A DNA stretch of 38,418 nt, taken from contig DJQV01000017.1 in assembly GCA_002438805.1 (NCBI GenBank), forward strand, positions 39,193 through 77,610, in the 5' to 3' direction. Positions 1 to 8,757 of this stretch are shown here, one piece after another; the stretch's first letter is position 1; the number at the start of each line of letters is the position of its first letter. A program made the position numbers and the translations under genes. The DNA is from Bacteroidales bacterium UBA6377. GTDB lineage: Bacteria > Bacteroidota > Bacteroidia > Bacteroidales > UBA932. The notes beneath the pieces were generated by a model that saw only the letters and a list, made by a program, of their open reading frames with translations, had not been told where the DNA came from and ran no database searches.

Positions 1-2
1 GA

Positions 3-1481
3 TTACTTCAGCACGATAGGCTTGTACTTCGGCACGAGAGCCTTCATGATGCTCCATGCGAGCACATAAGCGATGCCGCAGAAGCAGAACATGATGAAAT
101 ATCCTCCCTGCTTTCCTTCGAATCCGAGGAAGGTGAAAGCGGAGCCGAGCTCGGCAGTCTTGGTGAAGAGCAGACCGGCAGCCTTCTGGATGAAGAACGA
201 GCCGATACCGCCGGCCATTCCCCCGATACCTGTGATGGTGGCGATGGCCCCCTTAGGGAACATGTCACCGATGGTGCTGAAGAGGTTGGCGGACCAGGCC
301 TGATGTCCGGCACCGGCAAGACCGATGAAGATCGCCGGCCACCACGCTGAATGCACACCCATCGGCTGTGCGAACAGGGCGAAAAGCGGGAAGAACGCGA
401 AGAGAAGCATCGCGAGCATACGTCCGGCATAAGGATTCATGCCCCTCTTGTCCACGAAGATGCGCGGAAGGTAACCTCCGAAGATGGAGAGCACCGTCAC
501 GATGGCATAAAGGGTGGTGATGAGCGCAACGCCCATGCCGGATGAAGAAGTGTAGCCGAACTGGTCTGAGAAATAGGCGGGAGCCCAGAACAGGAAGAAC
601 CACCACACGCCGTCAGTAAAGAACTTGCCGGTGATGAAAGCCCAGGTCTGCTTGAAAGTGAAGCACTTCCAGAGGGAGATCTGCTTGTCCTCCTTCTTCT
701 CGGCCCTGTCGATGGCCTTCTCGCCCTCGGCGCCGTCATCCTGGTGGATGTACTCAAGCTCGGCCTCGTTGACATGCTTGCACTTCTCAGGCTTTTCGTA
801 CATGAACACCCAGAGAGCCATCCAGACATAACCGATGGCGCCTATGATGATGAAGGCCATCTCCCAGCCGCCGCCGATGCCCTTGTTCTTGAAGAACTGG
901 GCGAGGAGCGGAATGGTCGCGGGAGCGATGAGGGCGCCTACTGAAGCGCCGGCATTGAAGATTGAGGTCGCGAATGCGCGGTCCTTCTTAGGGAAATACT
1001 CTGCGGTGGTCTTGATGGCGGCGGGGAAGTTGCCGGCCTCACCGAGTGCGAGCACGGCACGGGCCGCGACGAAGAGCCATACGCTTGTCGAAGCTATCGC
1101 AAGGGCAGCCGCTGAGCCGTTCTGTACGGCCTGCATGGCCTTGATGCTCTCGAAGCCCTCGATGTGGCAGGTCGCCCAGCCGCAGGCTGCGTGGAGGCAA
1201 GCGCCGGTGGACCATATTCCGATAGCCCAGAGGTAGCCTTTCTTTGTGCCCATCCAGTCCACGAACTTGCCGGCAAAAAGCATGCAGACGGCATAGATGA
1301 TGGAGAAGATGGCGGTGATTGTACCGTAGTCGTTGTCTGTCCAATGGAATTCAGGAGCGATGAAGTCCTTCCACGTCAGGGACAGCACCTGGCGGTCCAT
1401 ATAGTTGACGGTGGTTGCAAGGAAGAGCAACATCACCATCCACCAGCGCCAGTTGGTCATCAGTTTCTTCTGTGTTGACAT
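3..1481 (-). CDS. exuT: MFS hexuronate transporter, ExuT-like
   Basis: A 492-residue inner-membrane permease of the major facilitator superfamily (anion:cation symporter group), probably importing galacturonate or glucuronate by proton symport. The N-terminus has the family signature NYMDRQVLS right after the first membrane helix (about residues 12-35), and about 12 hydrophobic segments follow in two halves separated by a charged cytoplasmic loop near residues 235-270 (rich in Glu, Lys and Asp). The length is slightly above the usual 430-470 because of that loop and an insert near residues 100-120. It is the last gene of a kdgK-eda-exuT unit, only 10 bp after eda, which supports a uronate substrate; the exact sugar is inferred from this context. 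The stop codon lies 3 bases inside the window edge, so the gene is complete. Confidence 0.88.
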   Translation of the reverse strand: MSTQKKLMTNWRWWMVMLLFLATTVNYMDRQVLSLTWKDFIAPEFHWTDNDYGTITAIFSIIYAVCMLFAGKFVDWMGTKKGYLWAIGIWSTGACLHAACGWATCHIEGFESIKAMQAVQNGSAAALAIASTSVWLFVAARAVLALGEAGNFPAAIKTTAEYFPKKDRAFATSIFNAGASVGALIAPATIPLLAQFFKNKGIGGGWEMAFIIIGAIGYVWMALWVFMYEKPEKCKHVNEAELEYIHQDDGAEGEKAIDRAEKKEDKQISLWKCFTFKQTWAFITGKFFTDGVWWFFLFWAPAYFSDQFGYTSSSGMGVALITTLYAIVTVLSIFGGYLPRIFVDKRGMNPYAGRMLAMLLFAFFPLFALFAQPMGVHSAWWPAIFIGLAGAGHQAWSANLFSTIGDMFPKGAIATITGIGGMAGGIGSFFIQKAAGLLFTKTAELGSAFTFLGFEGKQGGYFIMFCFCGIAYVLAWSIMKALVPKYKPIVLK

Positions 1482-1491
1482 AAATATGAGA

Positions 1492-2157
1492 TTATCTTAC
1501 TTCTTTCACGATAGCGAGGGCGTCGCGGCAGAGCCCGGTGATCTTCGACCACTCTCCGGCTGCGATGACATCCTTAGGGAAGAGGTTTGAGCCCATTCCG
1601 ACGCAGGTGACACCTGCCTTGAACCAGCCTTCGAGGTTAGCCTTCTCCGGCTTCACGCCGCCGGTCACCATGATCTGGCTCCAAGGCATCGGTCCGCGCA
1701 GATCCTTGACGAACGCAGGCCCGAGCACATCTCCGGGGAACACCTTGCAGACATCGCAGCCCGCCTCCTGTGCGGTGCTGACCTCTGTCACGGAGCCGCA
1801 GCCCGGGCAGTAAGGGATGAGCCTGCGGTTGCAGACCGGGGCGACTGCCGGATTGAACACTGGGCCGACGACGAAGTTTGCACCGAGCTGGATATAGAGG
1901 GCTGCGGTGCCCGGGTCAACGACTGAGCCGACACCCATGATCATCCCCGGGAGCTCTTTGTTTGCGAACTTCACGAGCTCGGCGAACACCTCCTGGGCGA
2001 AGTCGCCGCGGTTGGTGAACTCAAATGCGCGGATACCGCCTTCGTAGCAGGCTTTCAGGACATTCTTGCTGACCTCGATGTCAGCATTGTAGAACACCGG
2101 CACGATACCGGTCTCCTTCATGGTCTGAAGGACTTGGAGTTTATTGTATTTTGCCAT
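1492..2157 (-). CDS. eda: KDPG aldolase (2-dehydro-3-deoxy-phosphogluconate aldolase)
   Basis: A cytoplasmic class I aldolase of 221 residues, the usual size. It splits 2-keto-3-deoxy-6-phosphogluconate into pyruvate and glyceraldehyde-3-phosphate, the last step of hexuronate breakdown. The Schiff-base lysine is in the segment CDVCKVFPGD (Lys138), and the conserved glutamate is in FEFTNR (Glu46). The glycine-rich phosphate-binding region (GVGSVVDPGTA, then VTGGV near residue 164) is present. It starts 13 bp after kdgK and ends 10 bp before the transporter, so the three genes are almost certainly one transcript. The start has no strong Shine-Dalgarno sequence, which is common in Bacteroidetes. 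Confidence 0.95.
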   Translation of the reverse strand: MAKYNKLQVLQTMKETGIVPVFYNADIEVSKNVLKACYEGGIRAFEFTNRGDFAQEVFAELVKFANKELPGMIMGVGSVVDPGTAALYIQLGANFVVGPVFNPAVAPVCNRRLIPYCPGCGSVTEVSTAQEAGCDVCKVFPGDVLGPAFVKDLRGPMPWSQIMVTGGVKPEKANLEGWFKAGVTCVGMGSNLFPKDVIAAGEWSKITGLCRDALAIVKEVR

Positions 2158-2170
2158 GATTCAAAGGATT

Positions 2171-3211
2171 TTATCTTGACACGCGCCCCGAGGCGTCGCC
2201 TTTCATGAGATTCTCCACCTCGGCCACGGTGACCTGGTTGTAGTCTCCGAAGATGGTGTGTTTCAGGCAAGATGCCGCAACTGCGAAGTTGAGCGCTTTC
2301 TGGTCGTCGCCGGTGTAGGTGAGGAGTCCATAGATGAGGCCGCCCATGAAGGAGTCTCCGCCGCCCACGCGGTCAACAATGTGGGTGATGTCGTAGCGTG
2401 GTGACTGGTAGAGGGTCTTGCCGTCCCAGAGCACACCGCCCCAGGTGTTGTGGTTGGCGTTGATGGAGCCGCGCAGGGTGATGATGACCTTCTTCGCGCG
2501 CGGGAACTTCTTCATGAGCTGCTCGCCCACGCTCTGGAATCTGCGCTGGTCGATCTGGCCGCCTGTGCTGGTCACATCGAATCCCTCCGGCTTGATGCCG
2601 AATACCTTGTCGGCATCCTCCTCGTTGCCGAGGATGACATCGCTTCCCTCCACGAGGGCGGGCATGACCTCTGATGCCTTCTTGCCGTATTTCCAGAGGT
2701 TCTTGCGGTAGTTGAGGTCGCAAGACACGGTTATGCCCATCGCATTGGCAGCCTTGATGGCCTCAAGACATACATCGGCGGCACCCTGGCTCAGGGCCGG
2801 GGTGATGCCTGTCCAGTGGAACCAGTCAGCTCCCTTGAGGACTTCGGCCCAGTCGATGTCGCCCGGCTTGATGGTGGCGATTGATGAATTGGCCCGGTCA
2901 TATACGACCTTGCTCGGGCGTGCCACGGCCCCGGTCTCAAGGAAATAGATTCCGAGGCGGTCGCCGCCGTAGATGATGGAACTTGTGTCCACCCCGTAAG
3001 AGCGGAGGTCCTTGAGGCAGGCCTTTGCTATATCGTTCTCGGGAAGCCTTGTGACGAACTTGGCGTCCATTCCGTAGTTTGCAAGTGATACGGCCACATT
3101 GGCCTCGCCGCCACCGAAGGTGGCATCAAACTGCTTCGCCTGGCTGAACCTGAGGTATCCCGGCGTTGACAGTCGGAGCATTATCTCTCCGAAAGTGATG
3201 ATTTTGGGCAT
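2171..3211 (-). CDS. kdgK: 2-dehydro-3-deoxygluconokinase (KDG kinase)
   Basis: A PfkB/ribokinase-family sugar kinase of 346 residues that phosphorylates 2-keto-3-deoxygluconate to KDPG, the substrate of the aldolase encoded next. The N-terminal sugar-binding signature GGGEANVAVSLANYG is at about residues 33-47. The C-terminal PfkB signature with the catalytic aspartate and anion hole (GGGDSF, Asp286) is intact. The long insert near residues 205-235 is typical of the Bacteroidetes form. It is the first gene of the minus-strand uronate unit and is divergent from the first susC, so the 253-bp gap can hold promoters for both directions. Isoenzyme specificity is not decided by sequence, but the eda neighbour makes KDG the obvious substrate. 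Confidence 0.93.
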   Translation of the reverse strand: MPKIITFGEIMLRLSTPGYLRFSQAKQFDATFGGGEANVAVSLANYGMDAKFVTRLPENDIAKACLKDLRSYGVDTSSIIYGGDRLGIYFLETGAVARPSKVVYDRANSSIATIKPGDIDWAEVLKGADWFHWTGITPALSQGAADVCLEAIKAANAMGITVSCDLNYRKNLWKYGKKASEVMPALVEGSDVILGNEEDADKVFGIKPEGFDVTSTGGQIDQRRFQSVGEQLMKKFPRAKKVIITLRGSINANHNTWGGVLWDGKTLYQSPRYDITHIVDRVGGGDSFMGGLIYGLLTYTGDDQKALNFAVAASCLKHTIFGDYNQVTVAEVENLMKGDASGRVSR

Positions 3212-3240
3212 ATAGGAATTGTGTTATTTGTTACAAACTG

Positions 3241-3248
3241 CAAATCTA
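3241..3248 (-). promoter_or_regulatory. Predicted -7 box of the kdgK-eda-exuT promoter
   Basis: On the minus strand this reads TAGATTTG, a perfect match to the Bacteroidetes -7 consensus TAnnTTTG, about 30 nt before the kdgK start. No good -33 TTG lies at the usual spacing. An 11-bp palindrome, TTTGT-T-ACAAA (3227-3237), falls at the expected transcription start and could be an operator, but I cannot assign a regulator to it. Confidence 0.55.
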
Positions 3249-3344
3249 ACAAAAATTTTTCACTTTCTTCACAGGACAGCTGCTATTCCTGCTGCGATGC
3301 TGCATGGCGGGCAGGCATAAATAAAGAAAATCCAGATTGCTCTG

Positions 3345-3374
3345 TTGAAAATTTAAAAATAATCCGTAACTTGC
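3345..3374 (+). promoter_or_regulatory. Predicted promoter of the first susC operon
   Basis: A TTG at 3345-3347 followed after 19 nt by TAACTTGC (3367-3374), close to the Bacteroidetes TTG-N19-TAnnTTTG pattern. It would leave a leader of roughly 85 nt before the susC start at 3465. The -7 box is imperfect, so this is a moderate call. The rest of the kdgK-susC gap holds no other gene. Confidence 0.45.
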
Positions 3375-3464
3375 ACCGAAATCGGCAAAAGTTCAAGTTG
3401 AACCACTAACCACGACCCATATGCCGATACCAGTAACACTATTTAATTTAATCAGTTTTCCTAA

Positions 3465-6400
3465 ATGATGAAAAAACATCTAAGAGCGACTGTGCTCACT
3501 ATCCTCGCCCTTTTCATGGCAGGAGGAGCGGCGTTTGCACAGCAGAAAGTCTCGGGAACGGTCAAGGATGTCAATGGTGAACCTGTCATAGGCGCTTCTG
3601 TCGCCGTGAAAGGCACCACCAACGGCACCATGACTGATATTGACGGCAAGTGGACGCTTTCCGTCCCCGCAAAATCCACAATCGTCGTGTCCTGTATCGG
3701 TTATTCCGAGAAGGAGATGACCATCAGCGCAGGGCAGAAGACGGCGGATTGCGTCCTTGAAGAGGATTCCGAGTTCCTGCAGGATGCTGTCGTCATCGGT
3801 TATGGCGGTATAATGTCCCGCCGCGACCTCACGGGATCCGTCGGGTCCGTCTCCGGGACCAAATTGGCAGCCGTCCCTGTGACTTCTGCGGCCGTGGCCC
3901 TCCAGGGCAAGGTGGCCGGCGTCCAGGTGACCACTGTCGACGGCGCCCCTGGTGCCGACATCAACATCCGCGTGCGCGGGGGCACCTCCGTTACCCAGAG
4001 CAACGACCCGCTCTATATCGTGGACGGATTCCAGACAGACAATATCAACGACATCCCACCAACCGACATCGCGTCCATCGACGTGCTCAAAGATGCCTCT
4101 CTCACGGCCATTTACGGTGCCAGAGGAGGCAACGGCGTAGTCGTGGTGACCACCAAGGCCGCACGCGCCGGCAAGATCCAGGTCGGATTCAACTCCCAGG
4201 TCTCGGTGAGCAAGCTTTCCAAGAAGCTCGACCTGATGGACACCTACAACTTCGTACGCTACCAGTACGACTGGGCGGCAGCGGGAGGCAACCGCAGCTC
4301 CGCAGCACAGTACTTCCGTGCCAACTTCGGCAACCCGATGGACCTTGACGTGTACAAGAGAGCCCCTACCCACGACTGGCAGGACGAAGTGATGGGCGAG
4401 ACACCGCTAAACTACTCCACCAACGTCACCGTAGGCGGCGGTACCGAGAAGCTCCGCTTCAACATCTCCCTCACCCAGTCCGAGGACAAGGGTATCATAC
4501 TCGGCTCAGGCGTGCGCCGCACCAACCTCAACATGAAGTTCAGCGCCGCGCTCACCGACAGGCTCACCCTCAACTTCAACCCTAAGTTCACCTACCGCCG
4601 CGACACAGGTGCCGGCGGCAACAACATCGGCTCCGGCGGCATCATCGACGTGCTCCGCTACCGTCCTACCAACGGCCTGCACGAGTTCGCGTTCTGGGAT
4701 CCCGCGACAGTTGACCCTGATGACGAGAAGGTGTTTGAGTACACCAACCCGAAGAACGACATCAGCGAGAACACCCGCAAGAAGCACAGCTACTCCATCA
4801 CCAACCAGGTCGGGCTCGAATGGAAGCCTCTCAAAGGCCTCGTGCTCCGCTCGGAAGGTACGATAGCCCTTTCGTTCAGCGATGACAACCGTTTCTACGG
4901 AGCCATGACAAGCACCGGCCAGGCCAACAACAAGCTCCCGGTGGCGTCCATCAGCAGCTCTCAGGGCGAGAAGTTCATCTGGACCAACACCGCCTCCTAC
5001 GGCTTCAGCCTCAAGGACGAGCACAACTTCTCGTTCCTGCTCGGTCAGGAGATCCAGAGTTCGCAGACCAAGTCGAGGAGCATGACCAACAGGTACTTCC
5101 CTCGTTACATCTCTGCCGACAAGGCCATCGACAACATGAACCTCGGCACCCCGTGGAAGGCGACGACCTCCCTCTCCACGGCTGACCGCACCGCCTCGTT
5201 CTTCGGCCAGGCCAACTACAACTATATGCACAAATACCTCCTCTCGCTGACGATGCGTGCTGACGGTTCCACCAAGTTCGCTCCCGGCTCGCAGTGGGGT
5301 TACTTCCCTTCAGTGTCCGGAGCCTGGGTGGCATCCGAGGAGGATTTCCTCCAGTACAACCCTGTCATCAGCAACCTCAAGCTCAGGGCAGCCATCGGCA
5401 AGGTCGGCAACAACCGCATCAGTAACGACATGTGGAGATTCCTCTACACGATAGCCACAAGCGGTGGACCGGGCTTCGGCGAAGCCACCGAGAACGGGGA
5501 GCAGTACTATATCATCGGCGACGGCAGCACCTACCCGAACACCAAGATCAAGTGGGAGACCACCCTCACACGCAACCTCGCCCTCGATATGGGATTCTTC
5601 AAGGACAGGCTCTCCGTCACACCTGAAGTCTACTGGAACACCACCAGCGACCTCCTCTACACCTCCGACGTGCCTACCGTGTCCGGCTACACCCGCCAGA
5701 TCCGCAACATAGGCCAGGTGACCAATAGGGGAGTCGAGCTCACCGTGAACGGGGACATCCTGCGCGGGAGTGACTATGTGCTAAGCGGCAACCTCTCTTT
5801 CGGATTCAACAAGATGGTGGTTGACAAGCTCAACGACACCGATGACGTGATCTGGGACCAGAACGACCGTTGGAAGTCAAGCTACAACGACTACTGCCTC
5901 AAAGTGGGCGACCAGGTCGGGCTCATCTACGGTTTCATCTACGACGGCCTCTACAGCTTCGACGAGTTCGAGTTCGACCAGAACCAGAACTTCCTCGCCA
6001 TCCCTAAGGAGGGCACGGTGATCAACAAGGTATCCGGTTCCAGCAACTCCGGTGATCCGACACTGCCGGGCAAGATCAAGTTCAAGGACATCTCCGGCCC
6101 TGACGGTGTCCCTGACGGCATCATCGACGAGTACGACCGCACGGTGATAGGCAACACCAACCCTAAGTTCCAGGGCGGTTTCGGCTTCTCCGGCCAGTGG
6201 AAGAACTTCGACTTCTCCATCAACTTCAACTACATGTACGACTTCGACGTCAACAATGCCACAGCCTACCAGCTGTCATCGTCCGAGGGCAACAACAAGA
6301 AGTTCTACAATGTTCTCGACAAGTTCTCCGAGAACCGCTGGCACTACTACAACCCTGCCGACGGCGACAACTACTACAAGAACTATTGGGTGGACAATTC

Positions 6401-6734
6401 GGTGGAAATCTACAAGGCCGCCAACGAGGGCGTGACCCTGTGGAACCCAGCTGACGTGACCAACAAGATCACCCACTCCTACTTCATCGAGGACGGTTCG
6501 TTCCTGCGCTGCCAGGATCTCACCATCGGCTACACCCTGCCGCAGGACCTTGTCCGCAAGGCCGGACTCTCAAGGCTCCGCCTCTATGTCAGCGCCACCA
6601 ACCTCTTCATCATCACCAACTATTCAGGTTATGACCCGGAGGTGGACGTGCAGACCGGGCTCACCTGCGGTATGGACTACAACCGCTACCCGCGCAGCCG
6701 CAGTTTCGTTTTCGGCGTGAACCTCACATTCTAA
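3465..6734 (+). CDS. susC: SusC-family TonB-dependent outer-membrane transporter (first copy)
   Basis: A 1089-residue SusC/RagA transporter that imports oligosaccharides across the outer membrane with TonB energy, capped by the SusD encoded next. A signal peptide ends at AFAQQ (about residue 27). It is followed by a carboxypeptidase-like regulatory domain (VSGTVKDVNGEPVIGA, about 29-105), then the plug domain (about 115-235) with the typical IRVRGGTSVTQSNDPLYIVDG signature, and a long beta-barrel ending in an aromatic residue (VFGVNLTF). The start chosen is the first ATG of ATGATG, which gives a basic n-region. The order susC-susD-DUF5123 and the surrounding pectin genes suggest an acidic pectin or xylan fragment as the ligand; specificity cannot be read from sequence. 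It is clearly paralogous to the SusC at 11149, though diverged. Confidence 0.95.
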   Translation: MMKKHLRATVLTILALFMAGGAAFAQQKVSGTVKDVNGEPVIGASVAVKGTTNGTMTDIDGKWTLSVPAKSTIVVSCIGYSEKEMTISAGQKTADCVLEEDSEFLQDAVVIGYGGIMSRRDLTGSVGSVSGTKLAAVPVTSAAVALQGKVAGVQVTTVDGAPGADINIRVRGGTSVTQSNDPLYIVDGFQTDNINDIPPTDIASIDVLKDASLTAIYGARGGNGVVVVTTKAARAGKIQVGFNSQVSVSKLSKKLDLMDTYNFVRYQYDWAAAGGNRSSAAQYFRANFGNPMDLDVYKRAPTHDWQDEVMGETPLNYSTNVTVGGGTEKLRFNISLTQSEDKGIILGSGVRRTNLNMKFSAALTDRLTLNFNPKFTYRRDTGAGGNNIGSGGIIDVLRYRPTNGLHEFAFWDPATVDPDDEKVFEYTNPKNDISENTRKKHSYSITNQVGLEWKPLKGLVLRSEGTIALSFSDDNRFYGAMTSTGQANNKLPVASISSSQGEKFIWTNTASYGFSLKDEHNFSFLLGQEIQSSQTKSRSMTNRYFPRYISADKAIDNMNLGTPWKATTSLSTADRTASFFGQANYNYMHKYLLSLTMRADGSTKFAPGSQWGYFPSVSGAWVASEEDFLQYNPVISNLKLRAAIGKVGNNRISNDMWRFLYTIATSGGPGFGEATENGEQYYIIGDGSTYPNTKIKWETTLTRNLALDMGFFKDRLSVTPEVYWNTTSDLLYTSDVPTVSGYTRQIRNIGQVTNRGVELTVNGDILRGSDYVLSGNLSFGFNKMVVDKLNDTDDVIWDQNDRWKSSYNDYCLKVGDQVGLIYGFIYDGLYSFDEFEFDQNQNFLAIPKEGTVINKVSGSSNSGDPTLPGKIKFKDISGPDGVPDGIIDEYDRTVIGNTNPKFQGGFGFSGQWKNFDFSINFNYMYDFDVNNATAYQLSSSEGNNKKFYNVLDKFSENRWHYYNPADGDNYYKNYWVDNSVEIYKAANEGVTLWNPADVTNKITHSYFIEDGSFLRCQDLTIGYTLPQDLVRKAGLSRLRLYVSATNLFIITNYSGYDPEVDVQTGLTCGMDYNRYPRSRSFVFGVNLTF

Positions 6735-6750
6735 TTTAACGGACAGAATC

Positions 6751-8742
6751 ATGAAAATAAAATACTTTATCGCTGCCGGCCTTGCGCTTGCGTCATTGTC
6801 TTCCTGCAATGACTTCTTGAGGGTGGATGCGCCGTCCAAGTATGACAACGACTATGTCTTCAATGACAAGACGGAGGTCAACCGTGCCCTCAACGGGGTA
6901 TACGCCCAGATGCTCAGTTCAAATACATACGGGCAGGCCTATCTCAGCACATTCTGCTTCAACAGCGATGTGGACATGGCCATGTACACCAGCGACGTCT
7001 CCACCAACGACAGCTACCGCCGTTTCGACTGCACTCCTCTCGGCGGAGGTATCGCCAGCACCTGGAATGCGGCCTACAAGGGCGTGGAATACGCCAACAA
7101 CTTCATATACCAGCTTGAGAACAGCCCGCTCTATACTGCAGAGGACAATGAGGACCTGCTCCAGATGATGGGCGAGGCCAAGGTGATGAGGGCCATGTTC
7201 TACCACGACCTCATCACTCTCTTCGGCGACATCCCGTTCTCGATGAGTCCGATGAGCGGCACCGATGACAACAAGTCTCTCCTTCTTCCGGTGACTGACC
7301 GCGAAGAGGTGCACAAGGCCCTTATCGAAGACCTCAAGGGGATAGCCCCGAAGATGCAGTTCGCCGCCGACCTCAGCGGAGGCGTCGAGAGGGTGTCCAA
7401 GGAGTTCTGCTGGGCGATGATAGCCCGCATGGCCCTGACCTGCGGCGGATACTCCCTCCGTCCGGACACCTCAGACCCTTCGAGCTACGGCAGCATGAAG
7501 CGTCCTGCCAACTATCAGGACTACTACAAGATCGCCCGTGACTACTGCGACTCCGTGATCGTCTCCGGACGCCACAGCCTCAGCCTGCCGTACAACCAGG
7601 TCTTCATCAATGAGTGCAACTACGTGGTGGTCAACAATGACGACCCTATCTTCGAGATACCGTTCGCCAAGAACAGCACCGGCAACATCGGCTACATCCA
7701 GGGCCCTACCAGCCAGGTCTACGAGGGCAACACCGCTGGCAAGAACATCTGGGGCGCCAGCAGCGGCAATGCCAGGCTCAACGCTCTCTACCGCTTCCTC
7801 TTCGACGAGGACGACCTCAGAAGGGACTATGTCAACGGCATGTGGTACTACCAGTACGACGGGACTCCTGTCCTGCTCAACGACCGCACCGTCTTCAACA
7901 ACAAGTGGTCCAAGCTCTGGTCAACCTCTTCCCTTGGCACCAACAGCGCAGGCAACACGGGCATCAACTACCCTTACATGCGCTATGCCGACGTGCTCCT
8001 GATGTACGCCGAGGCCGTCAACGAACTTGAAGACGGAGTCGCCGGAGCGGACGGGGCGAAGGCTATCGACGCCCTCAGGCAGGTGCGCAGCCGCGCATTC
8101 AAGGACAGCGGCAAGGTTGAAAACTATCTGAGCGAGGTCAGCGCCTCCAAGGAGACCTTCCTCAAGGCCGTGCTGGACGAGAGGAAATTCGAGTTCGCCG
8201 GGGAAAACATGCGATGGAAAGACCTTGTGCGCAACAACATGTATTCCGAGGAGCTCTACTGGACATTCCTGCGCTACTACGGCGTGGCCGAGAACGGAGC
8301 CGGCTCGTCCGACTATCTTGAGTCCGTCGCCATACACGACGGGAAGGATCCGGAGTTCTGGGACAACATCCCATACGACATCTTCTACAAGGACGCGCAG
8401 CCTAACCCGGGCGATGTCTCAGTCTATCCTAACACCGCTCTGGACGTGGTGACGTTCTACGACCTGTACAAGAGCCATGTGCATCCGGGAGGGGACTGGC
8501 AGCAGGCTTCCATGTTCGGCTGGTGGAACGATGGCGTAGGCTGCCCTGAAGACAGGATGCTCTACTCGTTCTTCGGCTTCATCCGTGCCGACCAGACAGG
8601 CATCATCTCCGTGGTCAGGGACGGCGCGCTCGAGACGCCTTCAGTTGACAACCTGCCTCCTGTCCGCTATATCATCCCTTATCCGCGTACCGCCATCCAG
8701 CGCAGCGGCGGAGTATACAAGAACTACTACGGTTACAATTGA
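6751..8742 (+). CDS. susD: SusD-family surface glycan-binding lipoprotein (first copy)
   Basis: A 663-residue RagB/SusD lipoprotein that binds glycans on the cell surface and forms the lid of the SusC channel. The signal peptide ends in the lipobox LSSC (Cys19), followed by NDFLRVDAPS, the usual start of the mature SusD N-terminus. The tetratricopeptide-like helical N-terminal half (YANNFIYQLEN, MGEAKVMRAMFYHDLITLFGDIPF) is classic, as is the C-terminal segment with YPYMRYADVLLMYAEAVNEL and the KFEFAGENMRWKDLVR motif. It is somewhat longer than a typical 550-residue SusD because of an extended C-terminus. It starts 16 bp after susC, so the two are co-transcribed. Confidence 0.95.
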   Translation: MKIKYFIAAGLALASLSSCNDFLRVDAPSKYDNDYVFNDKTEVNRALNGVYAQMLSSNTYGQAYLSTFCFNSDVDMAMYTSDVSTNDSYRRFDCTPLGGGIASTWNAAYKGVEYANNFIYQLENSPLYTAEDNEDLLQMMGEAKVMRAMFYHDLITLFGDIPFSMSPMSGTDDNKSLLLPVTDREEVHKALIEDLKGIAPKMQFAADLSGGVERVSKEFCWAMIARMALTCGGYSLRPDTSDPSSYGSMKRPANYQDYYKIARDYCDSVIVSGRHSLSLPYNQVFINECNYVVVNNDDPIFEIPFAKNSTGNIGYIQGPTSQVYEGNTAGKNIWGASSGNARLNALYRFLFDEDDLRRDYVNGMWYYQYDGTPVLLNDRTVFNNKWSKLWSTSSLGTNSAGNTGINYPYMRYADVLLMYAEAVNELEDGVAGADGAKAIDALRQVRSRAFKDSGKVENYLSEVSASKETFLKAVLDERKFEFAGENMRWKDLVRNNMYSEELYWTFLRYYGVAENGAGSSDYLESVAIHDGKDPEFWDNIPYDIFYKDAQPNPGDVSVYPNTALDVVTFYDLYKSHVHPGGDWQQASMFGWWNDGVGCPEDRMLYSFFGFIRADQTGIISVVRDGALETPSVDNLPPVRYIIPYPRTAIQRSGGVYKNYYGYN

Positions 8743-8757
8743 TAAACATTCATAGAC

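Noticed and set aside
4506..5231. A 241-residue minus-strand frame inside the first susC
   Set aside because: It is antisense to a well-supported SusC gene and has the Val/Glu/Arg/Ala-rich composition of a GC-rich shadow frame.
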